In this document: in pieces, positions 28,901 through 37,280 of the stretch | How positions within the stretch are numbered: position 1 is the stretch's first letter | How the letters are laid out: the number at the start of each line of letters is the position of its first letter | Notes under the pieces: generated by a model | Told to the model about the DNA's origin: nothing | Databases searched by the model: none | Seen by the model: the letters and a program-made list of their open reading frames with translations, nothing else | Source: Owenweeksia sp. | GTDB taxonomy: Bacteria > Bacteroidota > Bacteroidia > Flavobacteriales > Schleiferiaceae | Direction: 5' to 3' | Assembly (NCBI GenBank): GCA_002695025.1 | Contig: NZNV01000007.1 | Coordinates: forward strand, 1 to 64,000 | DNA: 64,000 nucleotides | Made by a program: the position numbers and the translations under genes

Positions 28901-31900
28901 CTTCCAGCCACTAAATTGCTGGTAAAGCCAGGGATGTTGCTGCTCACGTATAAACCGTTATCCGCATTTACTGCGGCACTCCAGCTACCACGAACATTTT
29001 GGTATGCCAGATCCAGGTTACTGACAGCCGCAGTGGCTGATACCAGGGAAGCATTACTGAAAGGCAGGCTATCCAAATTGGCGATGTGGTTTATCAGATA
29101 ACCATTATTCTCCTGATCAAAAGTAAAGTTATACCAAAGATTATTTTGTGTACCATCCAGGCTAAGGTGCATCTGATCCTTGATTTCCTCCCTGGTCTTC
29201 ACTTTGTTCCACAAACGGAACTCATCCATTTCAGCAATAAGCTGGCCGCCATAGTTGATGCTTTTACCAAAAGCGAGGTCCCAGTTATTATTCACCACGT
29301 AATTATCGAACTTTTTAACTGCGGTGAGTTCTCCGTTCACATATACCCTGAAACTATCGTTGGGCGTTACCGTAACGGCCAGGTGATTCCATTCACCGAT
29401 GTTGAAGGTGGCGTTGACACCGGTTGCATTCCAGCTTCCTGTATTAGTTCCGAAAACCACATTCATAGAACTGCTGTTCGGGAACTCAAAAGACATACCG
29501 GTGGTGTTGTTGTTCACCCTCCCATGTGTAGAAAAAAGAGGTGTATTGCCACTGGTAGCCTGCATGGTGCGGAACCATGTTTCTATGGTGAACGGTCCGG
29601 TTAATATAGGATCCACATCCGCGTGCGGGATGGTTACATTATGACCGCTATTAAGCGAAAGGGCACTACCGCGGCCAATGGTGCCGGTACTGTCTGCACT
29701 CCACGCTAAAAAGTAAATACCACCTTCTATGTAGGTGTTGAAGAAGCTTACATTCTGTCCATCAAAACTACCGTTAGCCACGGTGGAAAAATACCCGGCT
29801 GAATCTTCGTGTACCAGATAATAAGAACTGGCTACATTCAGGATAGAATCATGATGATGCAGAGCCTGCGCCAGGTTAATACGGATATTGGCAAAGGGCA
29901 GGTTAAGCTGTTCCAGCTGCCATCCTGATCTGGCATAAAAAGTATGGTTCGCAGCACTCAGGACTGCAAAAGTGGTATCAACATTACGGCCCACTACCAG
30001 GTTGGTAATGTAATCATTAACCGGATCTACCAGGGTAAGGCCCCCGTTGGTGGTATTCCGGATGCTCCAGTTACCTATAACCTTCTCTTTAAAATCATTG
30101 GCAATATCTGCCACGGGCGCAGTGGAGCCTATAAAAGAACCGCCATTCAGTTGCATCTCAAAGGCGGTAGCCCCGGTACTTATAAAGGATGTATCGGTAT
30201 TATCATTGAAATCGAAGTTCAGTTGCAGGCCGGCTTCCGTTCCGGCAAGGCCGTAGTGCATCCTTTTCACAATACTGTCTGCAGGAAGGGCTACGTTCCA
30301 GATGCGGATCTGATCCACATCGGCCTGTACTTCGCTACCGTAAGAAGGACTGTCACCTATACCAAGCCCCCAACTGTTGGTGATATAGCTGCCTACCGCC
30401 TGCTTACCCACTAATATCCCGTTGATGTAAACCCGGGCCGAATCATTCTTAGTAAAGGATAAAGCCAGATGGTTCCATTCGCCAATCTGCCAGGTATTAC
30501 CCAGGTTGGTCTTTGAATTCCAGCCGCTGGTGCCCGTTCCAATAACCATGTTCACTTTATTCTGATCACTGAACTCAAATGCCCAGCCAGTAGTGTTGTT
30601 ATTTACACGGCCATTGCTGGCAATCAGCTTACAGTTGGTGCAGGGATCTCCGTTAAACCGGGCCCAAAGCTCCAAGGTAAAATCATCAGCAAAAATAGGG
30701 TTGATCACACTGCCGGGAATGTGCATGTTTTGTCCACCGCCCAGCTTCAGAGCACTTCCGGCTGCACTTTTCACTCCGGCTACCTCCTGGATGTTTTCTA
30801 TGGAGATCAGTTTCCCGTAAAGCTCCAATTCATCCAGTAAACCGCTGAAGTTCTTGCCCTGGTAATTGCTTCCCAGCATAAAATCCGCGTTAGAAGCCAG
30901 GCTTGACGTTACCCCGGTAAAGAGTTCTATTTGTTGTCCGTTGAAGAAAAGCTTCAACTGACGCTTAACATTATCGTAGGTCCAGGCCAGGTGCGCCCAC
31001 TTGTTCTTCAGCAGCTTCCGCGAAGCGGTATATGCGATACCGGTAGCATGGTCGGTGTATTCGGGGTAGCCTTCACTGTCAAAGCCGATGGAAAAACCAT
31101 TAGTAGCTGTTCCTTTGGATAATACTACGGATCCGTTAGTCCCGAAATCGGAAGGGCGCACCCAATAGGTTAAGCTGTAGGCACGATCATGCATGTTCAC
31201 ATCTACGGCATGAGGTACCGTAAAGCTGGAAGAAGGGCCGAATACCGCGGCACTTGCGGCATTGCCATCTTTATCGGGACCAAAGTTCACCCCACTGGCG
31301 TTTACAGTGCGGTTATCAGCTGAATCCACCAGGCTGTTGGCAAAGGCAAACGCCAGTTTTTTCACACTGTCGTCCACACTAACCAGCATGTCGCTGTGTA
31401 CCAAAACCTCAAAGTACGGTACACCAAACTCATCTTTATACTGAATACGCATCCTGCGGTCAGCAGCATCTCCTTCAAAAGAGGTCTTTACGAAGGTTTG
31501 TTTTACACCCCCCATCAAGCGATCATTATTATAGTCGATGGATACGGATGGATTACTACCTATATCGGAATTCAGGTTACCAGAAAGAATATCATACAAG
31601 GGATATTTGGCACTATATCGTCCGTAGAATTCCTGGCCATGAATATCGGCATCATAAGCTAACACCCCATTGATATTATGATCCTGGATAAACTGAAGCA
31701 GCTCTGTTCCCTGAGACGAAACTGCGTAATTTCTACCCCCTTTTGGGTTAAAAACCGGGGTTCCGGAAATAATTACTTTAAAAGTAGCGGTAGAATTTAA
31801 AAGGGCTTGTTTCAACCAGGCTTGCTGGTCGGGACCAAAATGTGCCAACGTACCGGTACGGTAGCTACGGTTATCGGTTAAGAAGAACTCTACATCATTA

Positions 31901-32736
31901 TATACATAGGATGAGAAAAGACCCTGCCCTTCAGGGGTACTTTTATACTCAGGGTTTGGCCACCAGTCCATAAAGATCTCCTTCATCAATCCCAAGGTGG
32001 GCATAGTCTTGTCAAATTCGTTGGGACCAGTATCGTGATTATCCGTAATGGATAACTGAGGCATGGCGCGGGTAAGTGAATCATGAAACTGCCGATAGAA
32101 CATATACCGGTCAAAAGCCTGGTCCTTATTAGCCCAGTCATCAATACCATTGGGACATTGTCCACCGGCATGCTGTAATCCCAGCAGGTAGGTAGCATCG
32201 CCCAACCAAACCATCAGGTCACTGTCTTCCGTGGCCATCTGGTTAAAAATTTCGGGGGTACCATTAATATGTGCTCCGGAAGTAGCTTCAGGAATATCTA
32301 TACAACGGGTGGTATCATAAATACGACCACAACCTCCCGCTAAAAAAGAGAAATCGTTAAACCCTACTGCCGTATTCTTGATAGAAGAAGTGCGATGGTG
32401 TACGGTTCCGTTCTCTTTCAAAACCGCAGTATAGGTTTCGCCATCCACCAGGCCACCGTATACGTATGACCTTAAGTTATAACCTAAACGACTGTCCGTA
32501 TTGTGTACAGTGCCGCTTAAGGGTGTGGACGAAGAAGCCGGGGTCAATTCCAGCGTTAAGGTATTCCCACTTCCGGTGGCATCCTTGGTTAGGACCCATA
32601 CGCGCACGGAATTATTATACACGGGGCTGAACATAGGCCCAAATACAATGGAATCTCCCGGCAAGGTTTGTGCTGAAAGCAAAGTACTCAGCATCATAAT
32701 CAAGCTCAGAAAAGTCCATTTGGTAATTTTCCTCAT
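22966..32736 (-). CDS. Giant secreted PhoD-LamG-PhoX-PKD protein with T9SS sorting domain
   Basis: 3,256 residues from the start MRKITKWTFLSL (10 codons inside the open frame). Order by eye: signal peptide (1-23); PhoD-like phosphatase/phosphodiesterase domain (about 25-460; motifs WLGDATYLLG, TDNHDTGPNEFD, DADIHGQEFYG); four LamG/ConA-like domains near 462, 662, 1024 and 1387; a DNRLRE-like domain near 1750; two near-identical jelly-roll units near 1947 and 2125; a PhoX-like domain (about 2298-2730; VNHENTPGG, TPWGTVITAEES, YYGEDGG, GNLWVLQDG, FFSVQHPS); five PKD repeats (about 2734-3160); and a T9SS type A sorting domain (IYPNPTSG near 3177). The likely role is cell-surface hydrolysis of organic phosphorus, with the LamG and PKD domains holding it to polymers. 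Both phosphatase cores retain their key acidic and His motifs. Codon use is like that of the neighbours. Confidence 0.9.
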   Translation of the reverse strand: MRKITKWTFLSLIMMLSTLLSAQTLPGDSIVFGPMFSPVYNNSVRVWVLTKDATGSGNTLTLELTPASSSTPLSGTVHNTDSRLGYNLRSYVYGGLVDGETYTAVLKENGTVHHRTSSIKNTAVGFNDFSFLAGGCGRIYDTTRCIDIPEATSGAHINGTPEIFNQMATEDSDLMVWLGDATYLLGLQHAGGQCPNGIDDWANKDQAFDRYMFYRQFHDSLTRAMPQLSITDNHDTGPNEFDKTMPTLGLMKEIFMDWWPNPEYKSTPEGQGLFSSYVYNDVEFFLTDNRSYRTGTLAHFGPDQQAWLKQALLNSTATFKVIISGTPVFNPKGGRNYAVSSQGTELLQFIQDHNINGVLAYDADIHGQEFYGRYSAKYPLYDILSGNLNSDIGSNPSVSIDYNNDRLMGGVKQTFVKTSFEGDAADRRMRIQYKDEFGVPYFEVLVHSDMLVSVDDSVKKLAFAFANSLVDSADNRTVNASGVNFGPDKDGNAASAAVFGPSSSFTVPHAVDVNMHDRAYSLTYWVRPSDFGTNGSVVLSKGTATNGFSIGFDSEGYPEYTDHATGIAYTASRKLLKNKWAHLAWTYDNVKRQLKLFFNGQQIELFTGVTSSLASNADFMLGSNYQGKNFSGLLDELELYGKLISIENIQEVAGVKSAAGSALKLGGGQNMHIPGSVINPIFADDFTLELWARFNGDPCTNCKLIASNGRVNNNTTGWAFEFSDQNKVNMVIGTGTSGWNSKTNLGNTWQIGEWNHLALSFTKNDSARVYINGILVGKQAVGSYITNSWGLGIGDSPSYGSEVQADVDQIRIWNVALPADSIVKRMHYGLAGTEAGLQLNFDFNDNTDTSFISTGATAFEMQLNGGSFIGSTAPVADIANDFKEKVIGNWSIRNTTNGGLTLVDPVNDYITNLVVGRNVDTTFAVLSAANHTFYARSGWQLEQLNLPFANIRINLAQALHHHDSILNVASSYYLVHEDSAGYFSTVANGSFDGQNVSFFNTYIEGGIYFLAWSADSTGTIGRGSALSLNSGHNVTIPHADVDPILTGPFTIETWFRTMQATSGNTPLFSTHGRVNNNTTGMSFEFPNSSSMNVVFGTNTGSWNATGVNATFNIGEWNHLAVTVTPNDSFRVYVNGELTAVKKFDNYVVNNNWDLAFGKSINYGGQLIAEMDEFRLWNKVKTREEIKDQMHLSLDGTQNNLWYNFTFDQENNGYLINHIANLDSLPFSNASLVSATAAVSNLDLAYQNVRGSWSAAVNADNGLYVSSNIPGFTSNLVAGRAPATRILDLVGTTDTMYVSGGWLINQMNLDTADLEIDLTRVVTDADSLSRFAEEFYLVKGDPQSTFEIIASGNAVANVVSFDDVPLSFGVHYLAWKADVNKALDLFGGALSLSNGHNVLIPQSQIDPLFNGSFTMETWFKLNQSVGSYQKLISNAQGGNHGYGVSLEFPGNGTITATFGAASGWTVVPSTTTFNQGEWNHLAVTSTPNDSIALYINGVKMGSAPFGDYYSTPHDLKLGGSVYFSSDVVNKVDFDEFRIWNQIRTGEEIRNGMYQEMSNSTDTSLKINYSFNESHHGYYFNTGALADSIPTGSNAELIPATDPVRFDFAGPYNSKIAGSWSTHLDGANGFALANKPAADYANIVVGREWSKVISQLVGSQDTFYLGGAWLVDPRSLNTPQTVEVDLSKLFNDPDSITQDVNSFFLLKGDVTGSFTFEAEGSAIGDIVSFDQLTLDSALYSLAWRVDTGAVPVTNAFPVLAGNDDAEQDVSAGTMYLNSSDLELTTDGSSEQLIGLRFDNITIPQGSVINSAYIQFTVDEVTTGGNVDVLIGVEDQDDPLTMSGFDFDIYHRTPYLGDTLIWNVSPFTTIDDATPAQRTPDVSAFVSYLVNKPNWKDGNAMLFMMADPAQLGISGYSGNTGKRTARSYESDPAKAARLVVSYIKPERYYNGTFPIAKGGSWKYDTTATDLSATSWTSLSYNDSAWAYGDAIFGYGNGNDVTTLDYGADANNKYTTHYLRHIFDVDDASKYDSLIFRVMRDDGVVVYVNGTEAFRQNMPSGSIGFNTFASTAVGGGDETTYFETRVGPMLQTGENVIAVELHQVSANSSDLSFDMEVLATDPPLAPASYPMAQGEQWHYLDNGSDLDAVAWKDTLYNDYSWGLGNAPLGYGDPVTTTLSYGSDANNKYITTYLRRDILIDTNATGDTVLFGLRRDDGAVVYLNGTELFRSNMPAGAIDYQTHAASTVGGGDETTFYTYKFHRSVFRQGRNQVAVELHQRDNTSSDLVFDMYIEDAPVINSPALGCANGNAEHIACFQSIAPTGQTGNMLIPQGTHKFQMIFKQGDLYTKGGGVVNGNHDFTAYLPINGSSELGHLSVNHENTPGGVSMLDISYSDSARLWTVDTSQAVDFFTTSLVTTTRNCSGGITPWGTVITAEESTNGGDLNLDGYQDVGWLVEIDPVTSKVVDYDGDGNSDKLWAMGRMNHENVVVSHDNVTAYYGEDGGTHCVYKFVANTPGDLSSGSVYVLKLDQPFSNNEPGSTTGSWVQVPNTTQTDCNNLNSVAASLGGTNFNGVEDVEISPLDGKIYFTAKGRNRVFRFTDNGANVSNFETFVGGTSYILNTDQGIFTEPWGSGNDNLAFDDQGNLWVLQDGGNNYIWVVRPDHSQASPKVELFASMPAGSEPTGLTFSPDHRFGFFSVQHPSSSNNPQMDATGANVTFNASATVVFSREKWLGAQAPVAGFEADTTVVVQGNSVAYSDTSLNYPATRNWVFNGGVPAVSTNKNETVTYNTPGFYTTELAVANSAGKDTAVYTQYIEVIEPAPVIDFSADNTLLIQGNSATFTDLSTYSPDSLYWTFSGGSPANSDALSPSVTYNTPGIYDVSLEAYNRAGAGTPLTKTQYIEVIEPAPVADFEADTTVVVAGSSTFFTDLSTHSPDSLFWVFTGGSPAVSSAMSPTVTYSTTGFYDVTLIAYNQAGASVPVTKTQYMEVIAPAPVADFTANVTNVIAGNTVSFTDLSTNSPDSLYWTFNGGSPTNSDAAAPVVTYNTAGVYDVSLEAYNRAGGSTPLTKTQYITVVEPAPVADFVANVTQIVIGDSVTFTDLSTNNPTTWNWVFSGGTPSVSNDTTPTITYNAAGFYDVTLITANATGSSLPETKVAYIEVIDNTSLLENALSDKVSIYPNPTSGRITLQLDLLGGEDVEVELFDLGARKLAELVNEKATGGKQQWIFDLNNVINGSQSVIVRIRVNDLSSRHVIQFVK

Positions 32737-32991
32737 GATGTTTTTTGGATTTTTAATGAGCCACAAAAGTGGGTGTCTTAGTTTCCTTGAGTCTTAGCAC
32801 GATATTACCAGAGCCTTAAAATTTGCAGGTGCTGGAAGCCCTGTTTCAGGAAGCACAATGCTTTGAATGCCAATTAAAAAGAAAGGATCTCGGTTAAAAT
32901 AATACGCTGAGAAGTTTAATTAATCCTTAAGCCGGATTTAAAGCGCACTTAATACCACCCACTCCCGGGATTACCGAATGCTGGCGCTTCA

Positions 32992-34983
32992 TTACTTAAA
33001 TTTCTGTATTGCAACTGAATCGGTCAGAGCTTCCAGGAAAACTAGCAGGGCTTCCTTCTCGTTCTCAGTTAAACCCAAAGGTTCCCCCGGAAGGGTCTGA
33101 TGTGGCACCTCATACTCCAGTCCCAGGCCAAACGCTCCACCCTGGTCGTAAAAATCAATTACTTCCTCCAGGCTGGAATAGGCTCCATTATGGAAATAAG
33201 GAGCAGTAAGTGTTGCGTTACGTACCGTAACGGTCTTAAATGAGTTGCGGTAAATATCCTGGTCTTCAAACTTAACCCGGTTAGCTACCCTTCCCATATC
33301 ACCATCAATAGTATAGGTACCGGGTTTCGCCAACACCCCCAACACTTCACTTTCATTTTCGTGGTACAGCGGGGGCACCAGCCCGCTGAAGGTAGGAGCA
33401 AAATGACAGGTGCCGCAGGCCGCTTTACCCATAAAAAGGTTAAAGCCCTGCCTGGCCTTCGGGTCCAGGGAATCCTGCTCTCCCCGCACATACCGGTCAA
33501 AGGGGCTATTCAGTGAAACCAGCGACATTACGTACGAGGCAAGGGCCTCTGAAAACTGATACCGCGTAATGGTGTTGTCCACACCGTACACCGCGGCAAA
33601 AGCATTTTGGTAGTCCGCATTACCGTTGAGCTTCGCTATGATCTCCTCAAAGCTGGTATTAAACTCCAGGTGGTTGCCCACTACGTGAGCGGCCTGATCC
33701 TGCAGGTCAAAAGCACGGAGATCGTAAAAAAAACGATCGGCAAACACAGCGTTCAACAAGCCCGGGGAATTCCTTTGTACGGTTTTTCCTTTTTCAGAAG
33801 CTGAGGATTTAGGCATTCCATCCGAAAAGGCCAACTCTGGCCGATGGCAGCTACTGCAGCTCATCGCTCCACTCCTGCTCAGGAGTTTTTCATAAAAAAG
33901 GCGTTTCCCCAGTTTTTGCAATGCATCGCTATTGTGGTCTCTGCGCAGGGTTACATAATAATAAGGGTTCAGGAAATCCTCCGCAAAAATGTTGATGCTT
34001 TCCGGGTTCCATGAATTCTCGCGCTGGCTCACACTGGCCGAAGTGGGTAAACGGAGTTCCGCCCCAAGCTCACCCAACACCTTATATATAGGGTTGATAA
34101 ATTCCTTTAAAAAATAAAGGCGGTCCAGCTGCTCAAAGTCTGCCTCACGCTCCAGGAAAGTAACCGCTCCTCGCAGCAGTGTATTCAATCCATGCCTCTT
34201 TGAAGCGGATGCCTCACTAAACAGAGGTGGCAATAATTCCTGCATTGATTCTAATGAAGCCTTAGCCTCAGCTATGGCGTTCAGCGAGCCGGGTGTATCA
34301 AAACCGGTAATTCCCAGGGTAAAAATGCGCACCAACTGCAAACGGCTTGCTTCCAGTACCTCCCAATCCAGGGTATACTTACGGATTTCCATAGCCCTGT
34401 TCAGTACGGCAAACTTAACCACCAGTTCATCGGCCAGCTCACGGATATGTTTTTTGGCGGTGACCGCCTCGTCCGAAAAAACCCATTCATCCAGAACCTG
34501 TAAACCCACCGGCTTTACCACCCTGTTTTGCCCCAGGTAATGCCCACCTTCCAGGAGATCCAGGGGCTGGCTGTTCAGATACGCCAGGGGTCCACCGGGG
34601 TAATAGCTCTCCTGGCTGTTGGAATCCAGTGGGTAGGGATCCGGATGATCCAGGGGCGCCCCGTTGATATAGGCTTGGCAATGTTCCGGGTAATAATAGG
34701 TAAGAATAAACTCAACCCTTTTATAGGAAAGGCGTGTATCCGTCAAGCTCTCTCTGAGTTGTTGGAGAGAAATTTTTCCTTCTTCAAACGCATGAGCATC
34801 ACTTCTGAATTCCTGAATATTCGCTTTACAGGTGTTTACCCATGAAACGATCTTTTGCCGGCTTTCATGATGACCATCAGATAAAGCGGAGAAAGCCCAA
34901 TGCAGCGAAACCATTAAGAGGGTAACTCCGCTCATCACCAATTTTCCGGTACTCCCAAGGCATTTTTTATTTCCTCCTGGCAT
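32992..34983 (-). CDS. Di-haem cytochrome c peroxidase family protein
   Basis: A periplasmic or surface protein of 663 residues. The C-terminal 340 residues are a CcpA/MauG-type di-haem peroxidase with CxxCH at 376-380 (CSSCH) and 523-527 (CGTCH), and the block VRNATLTAPYFHNGAYSSLEEVIDFY near the end. The N-terminal half (about 40-330) is helical and resembles the extra domain of the longer Bacteroidota family members; its role is unknown. The N-terminal hydrophobic stretch (about 13-33) is a signal or anchor. It reads toward the giant phosphatase gene, with 255 bases between, in which I see no gene; cotranscription is possible. Confidence 0.88.
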   Translation of the reverse strand: MPGGNKKCLGSTGKLVMSGVTLLMVSLHWAFSALSDGHHESRQKIVSWVNTCKANIQEFRSDAHAFEEGKISLQQLRESLTDTRLSYKRVEFILTYYYPEHCQAYINGAPLDHPDPYPLDSNSQESYYPGGPLAYLNSQPLDLLEGGHYLGQNRVVKPVGLQVLDEWVFSDEAVTAKKHIRELADELVVKFAVLNRAMEIRKYTLDWEVLEASRLQLVRIFTLGITGFDTPGSLNAIAEAKASLESMQELLPPLFSEASASKRHGLNTLLRGAVTFLEREADFEQLDRLYFLKEFINPIYKVLGELGAELRLPTSASVSQRENSWNPESINIFAEDFLNPYYYVTLRRDHNSDALQKLGKRLFYEKLLSRSGAMSCSSCHRPELAFSDGMPKSSASEKGKTVQRNSPGLLNAVFADRFFYDLRAFDLQDQAAHVVGNHLEFNTSFEEIIAKLNGNADYQNAFAAVYGVDNTITRYQFSEALASYVMSLVSLNSPFDRYVRGEQDSLDPKARQGFNLFMGKAACGTCHFAPTFSGLVPPLYHENESEVLGVLAKPGTYTIDGDMGRVANRVKFEDQDIYRNSFKTVTVRNATLTAPYFHNGAYSSLEEVIDFYDQGGAFGLGLEYEVPHQTLPGEPLGLTENEKEALLVFLEALTDSVAIQKFK

Positions 34984-35093
34984 ATAAACTTAAACCCCCA
35001 AAATTGACGTGCTTCGGGAAAGTCCGTCTTACGTGAAGGTTAAGGATTTATTAAAAAGTCGTTGATTCAAGGGTCAGCACCTGGCTGAAAAAC

Positions 35094-35109
35094 CAGGTAG
35101 TACTACCTG
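35094..35109. promoter_or_regulatory. Operator-like palindrome 1A (CAGGTAGTACTACCTG)
   Basis: A perfect 16-base palindrome, 24 bases upstream of a near-consensus -7 box TATCTTTA (35133-35140) and 58 bases before the ATG at 35168. A second copy (15 of 16 identical) stands at 37981-37996, in front of the lipase gene. The two copies bracket the operon that encodes a NarL-type regulator, so that regulator is the natural candidate to bind them. Confidence 0.7.
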
Positions 35110-35167
35110 TTTCATTTCAAACCACAGACCCCTATCTTTAGACTGTTTAAAAACCAATCCAAACACC

Positions 35168-35866
35168 ATGACAACAAACATCATCACAGGGAACACCATT
35201 ACCAGGGAAGAAGCCATTGAGCAGATCAATAACTGGCAGGAGTATCGCAATAATTTTGCCCTGGTAAAGCAACTCTTGATTGACAGTGGTTACAGTTTTG
35301 TGATAAGCCCAAACCTGAACCCTGAAAAATTTCAAAACCAAAAGGCACACGCCTACTTTGGCGTGCACCGCCATGTTGAAGATGCCAAAGGCCTTATTTT
35401 ACGACTTAGCCTTCTGTTGATTCCGGAAGCAGAGGACGTGCCCGATGTGGAAGAACCTTATATATACTGCGCGCCCTTTTCACGCCAGGGTTTTGTAGCA
35501 CCTCAGCGGGATGCGTGTGACCCTTCAGAAGAAGACCTGGTTCAATTGGAGGAAAACTGGGCGGATAGTGGTGAGAATTGGTTGTTTTTTATGGTAAACA
35601 GTGAAGACGGCATGACCCTGGTATCCGATGTGCCCTTTGCCGATATTGATATATCTCCGGAAAATGAAAATGGGCTCTACGTTTTCTTTGGTTTGCGTGA
35701 TGAAACCGATGAAGATATTCACAGCCAGCTTTCCTTACTTTTTTACGATGGCAACTCCCACAATTTCGTTCACCTGGACGGGGCCGATTTTACAACGCCC
35801 AAACCTCCCTTCGGTACCGATCAGGCGGATCGTTACAGTCTTTTATCCTCCTATTTTGACCAGTGA
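35168..35866 (+). CDS. Hypothetical acidic cytosolic protein, first gene of two-component operon 1
   Basis: A 232-residue protein with no signal peptide, membrane segment or motif that I recognise. It is acidic and rich in aromatic residues, with several Asp/Glu clusters (EEDLVQLEENWADSGENW; DISPENENG). It starts an apparent operon: its stop overlaps the GTG start of the membrane protein by four bases (GTGA), and the kinase and regulator follow with overlaps. Upstream lies palindrome 1A with a promoter box. It may be a modulator or ligand-responsive partner of the sensor, but nothing in the sequence proves that. Confidence 0.75.
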   Translation: MTTNIITGNTITREEAIEQINNWQEYRNNFALVKQLLIDSGYSFVISPNLNPEKFQNQKAHAYFGVHRHVEDAKGLILRLSLLLIPEAEDVPDVEEPYIYCAPFSRQGFVAPQRDACDPSEEDLVQLEENWADSGENWLFFMVNSEDGMTLVSDVPFADIDISPENENGLYVFFGLRDETDEDIHSQLSLLFYDGNSHNFVHLDGADFTTPKPPFGTDQADRYSLLSSYFDQ

Positions 35867-36555
35867 AACCGGCCGACCTAATTGAGGGTATCGCACTGGC
35901 AGACCTTGCCATGACCTGGGCCGGAGTACTGAGCTGCCTCTTGATATGGAAATGGTTGATCTCCTCCCTTAAATGGTTGTGGGGCTACCTTCTGTCCGTG
36001 GGGATCATAGAATTGACAGCAAAGCTCTACGTGTATGAATGGCTGGAGGGAAGCAACCTATATCTTTTTCATATTTATACGGTTCTTGAATTTGCTCTTC
36101 TGGCCTGGATGTATACCCGTATCTTTTCGCGTAGAATGAGCAAGGTGCTAAAGGTATTTTTGCTATTGGCTTTCTTTTCGGTAGCCGCCTATTCCATTGC
36201 CCACCTGGCTCTAAACAATTGGTCTCCCGAAACTTTCCAGACCTACCACAAACTTCTTGTAAATGGAACGTTGGCGGGCTTAGCCCTCACTTTTTTTATC
36301 CAAAGCCTCAAGGAGCCTACGCGCTATCTCGACCATTTTCACGCTCTGGGCTATGCCAACTCGGGTATATTACTCTATTTCATCGGAAGTTTTATCATAT
36401 TCCTTATTATGAACCAAATGGTTAGCAGTGACCTTTCAAAGGTTATGTACCTTTGGATCATTCATGCTTTGCTTACTTTTATCTTCCACCTCACCTGTAT
36501 TATTGCCCTATGGCAGAAGGACAGTCGCCTAACGAAGATTTCACCTTATGGATGA
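35863..36555 (+). CDS. Multi-pass membrane protein, putative split sensor of system 1
   Basis: 230 residues with about seven hydrophobic segments, starting at a GTG overlapping the previous stop. It is clearly related to the membrane protein of system 2 (41027-41671): shared patterns are FHxYxxxE (LFHIYTVLEF versus FFHLYIAVES), SGxxLYFxG (NSGILLYFIG versus SSGLVLYFGG) and WxIHxxL (LWIIHALLTF versus IWTIHSVLNI) followed by AL at the end. Because the kinase next door has only one membrane helix and no sensor domain, this protein is inferred to be its sensory half. The coding end overlaps the kinase start by 46 bases. Confidence 0.8.
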   Translation: MKPADLIEGIALADLAMTWAGVLSCLLIWKWLISSLKWLWGYLLSVGIIELTAKLYVYEWLEGSNLYLFHIYTVLEFALLAWMYTRIFSRRMSKVLKVFLLLAFFSVAAYSIAHLALNNWSPETFQTYHKLLVNGTLAGLALTFFIQSLKEPTRYLDHFHALGYANSGILLYFIGSFIIFLIMNQMVSSDLSKVMYLWIIHALLTFIFHLTCIIALWQKDSRLTKISPYG

Positions 36556-37280
36556 CCGTAGCTGTATTGGCCATGACCACTCTGGCCGTGCTGGTTATTG
36601 TAATTTTCAGGCTGGCCATCCGCAGGGTAATGCAGGAACGGGAACGAATGCGGCAGGCTGAACTGACACATCAGCAAAAGCTTTTATACAACAGTATTAA
36701 TATCCAGGAAAGGGAGCGCCAGCGTATTGCTGCCAACCTGCATGATGAGCTTTCATCACGCCTTACCATACTGAAGCTGAATCTTCACCAGTTAAAGCAG
36801 GGAGATACGGAGGTTACCGGACAAATGGTTCCGTTGCTTGATGAGACCCTGCGCCTGTCGCGAAATATTTCCCACGACCTCTACCCTCCCCTCCTGGCGG
36901 AATTGGGCCTGGTGGAAACCATCAAAGATTACCTGCTTCCCTTAAAAGGAAAAGTTGAAACCGAATTCCATACTAACCAAAATGGAGAGCCTCCGCAAGG
37001 TGAGATATCCTTACAATTGTTTCGGATTATACAGGAATTGATACAGAACGTACTGAAACATGCTCAAGCTTCAGTCATCTCCGTACAACTCAGGATCACC
37101 ACCACATATACAAGCTTGCTGGTGAAAGATAATGGTTGTGGATTTAAGCTTTCAAATACCAAAGGCGGGCTGGGGCTGGGAAATATTGAATCACGTGTTC
37201 AGTTGCTTAATGGCCTTTACCGCATAAAGAGTTCCCTTGGTAAGGGAACCTCAACTCTAATTCTGATACCCCATGGATAA
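36510..37280 (+). CDS. HisKA_3-type sensor histidine kinase, system 1
   Basis: 256 residues. One membrane helix (about 13-34), a short coiled segment, then a HisKA_3 dimerisation/phosphoacceptor domain with His78 in RIAANLHDELSSRL, and a HATPase_c domain (ELIQNVLKHA N-box, KDNGCGF and GLGLGNIESR G-boxes). The start is MAEGQSPNEDF; the frame is open to 36453. No periplasmic or PAS sensing domain exists, which points to the neighbouring membrane protein as sensor. It overlaps the regulator gene by 8 bases. Confidence 0.92.
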   Translation: MAEGQSPNEDFTLWMTVAVLAMTTLAVLVIVIFRLAIRRVMQERERMRQAELTHQQKLLYNSINIQERERQRIAANLHDELSSRLTILKLNLHQLKQGDTEVTGQMVPLLDETLRLSRNISHDLYPPLLAELGLVETIKDYLLPLKGKVETEFHTNQNGEPPQGEISLQLFRIIQELIQNVLKHAQASVISVQLRITTTYTSLLVKDNGCGFKLSNTKGGLGLGNIESRVQLLNGLYRIKSSLGKGTSTLILIPHG

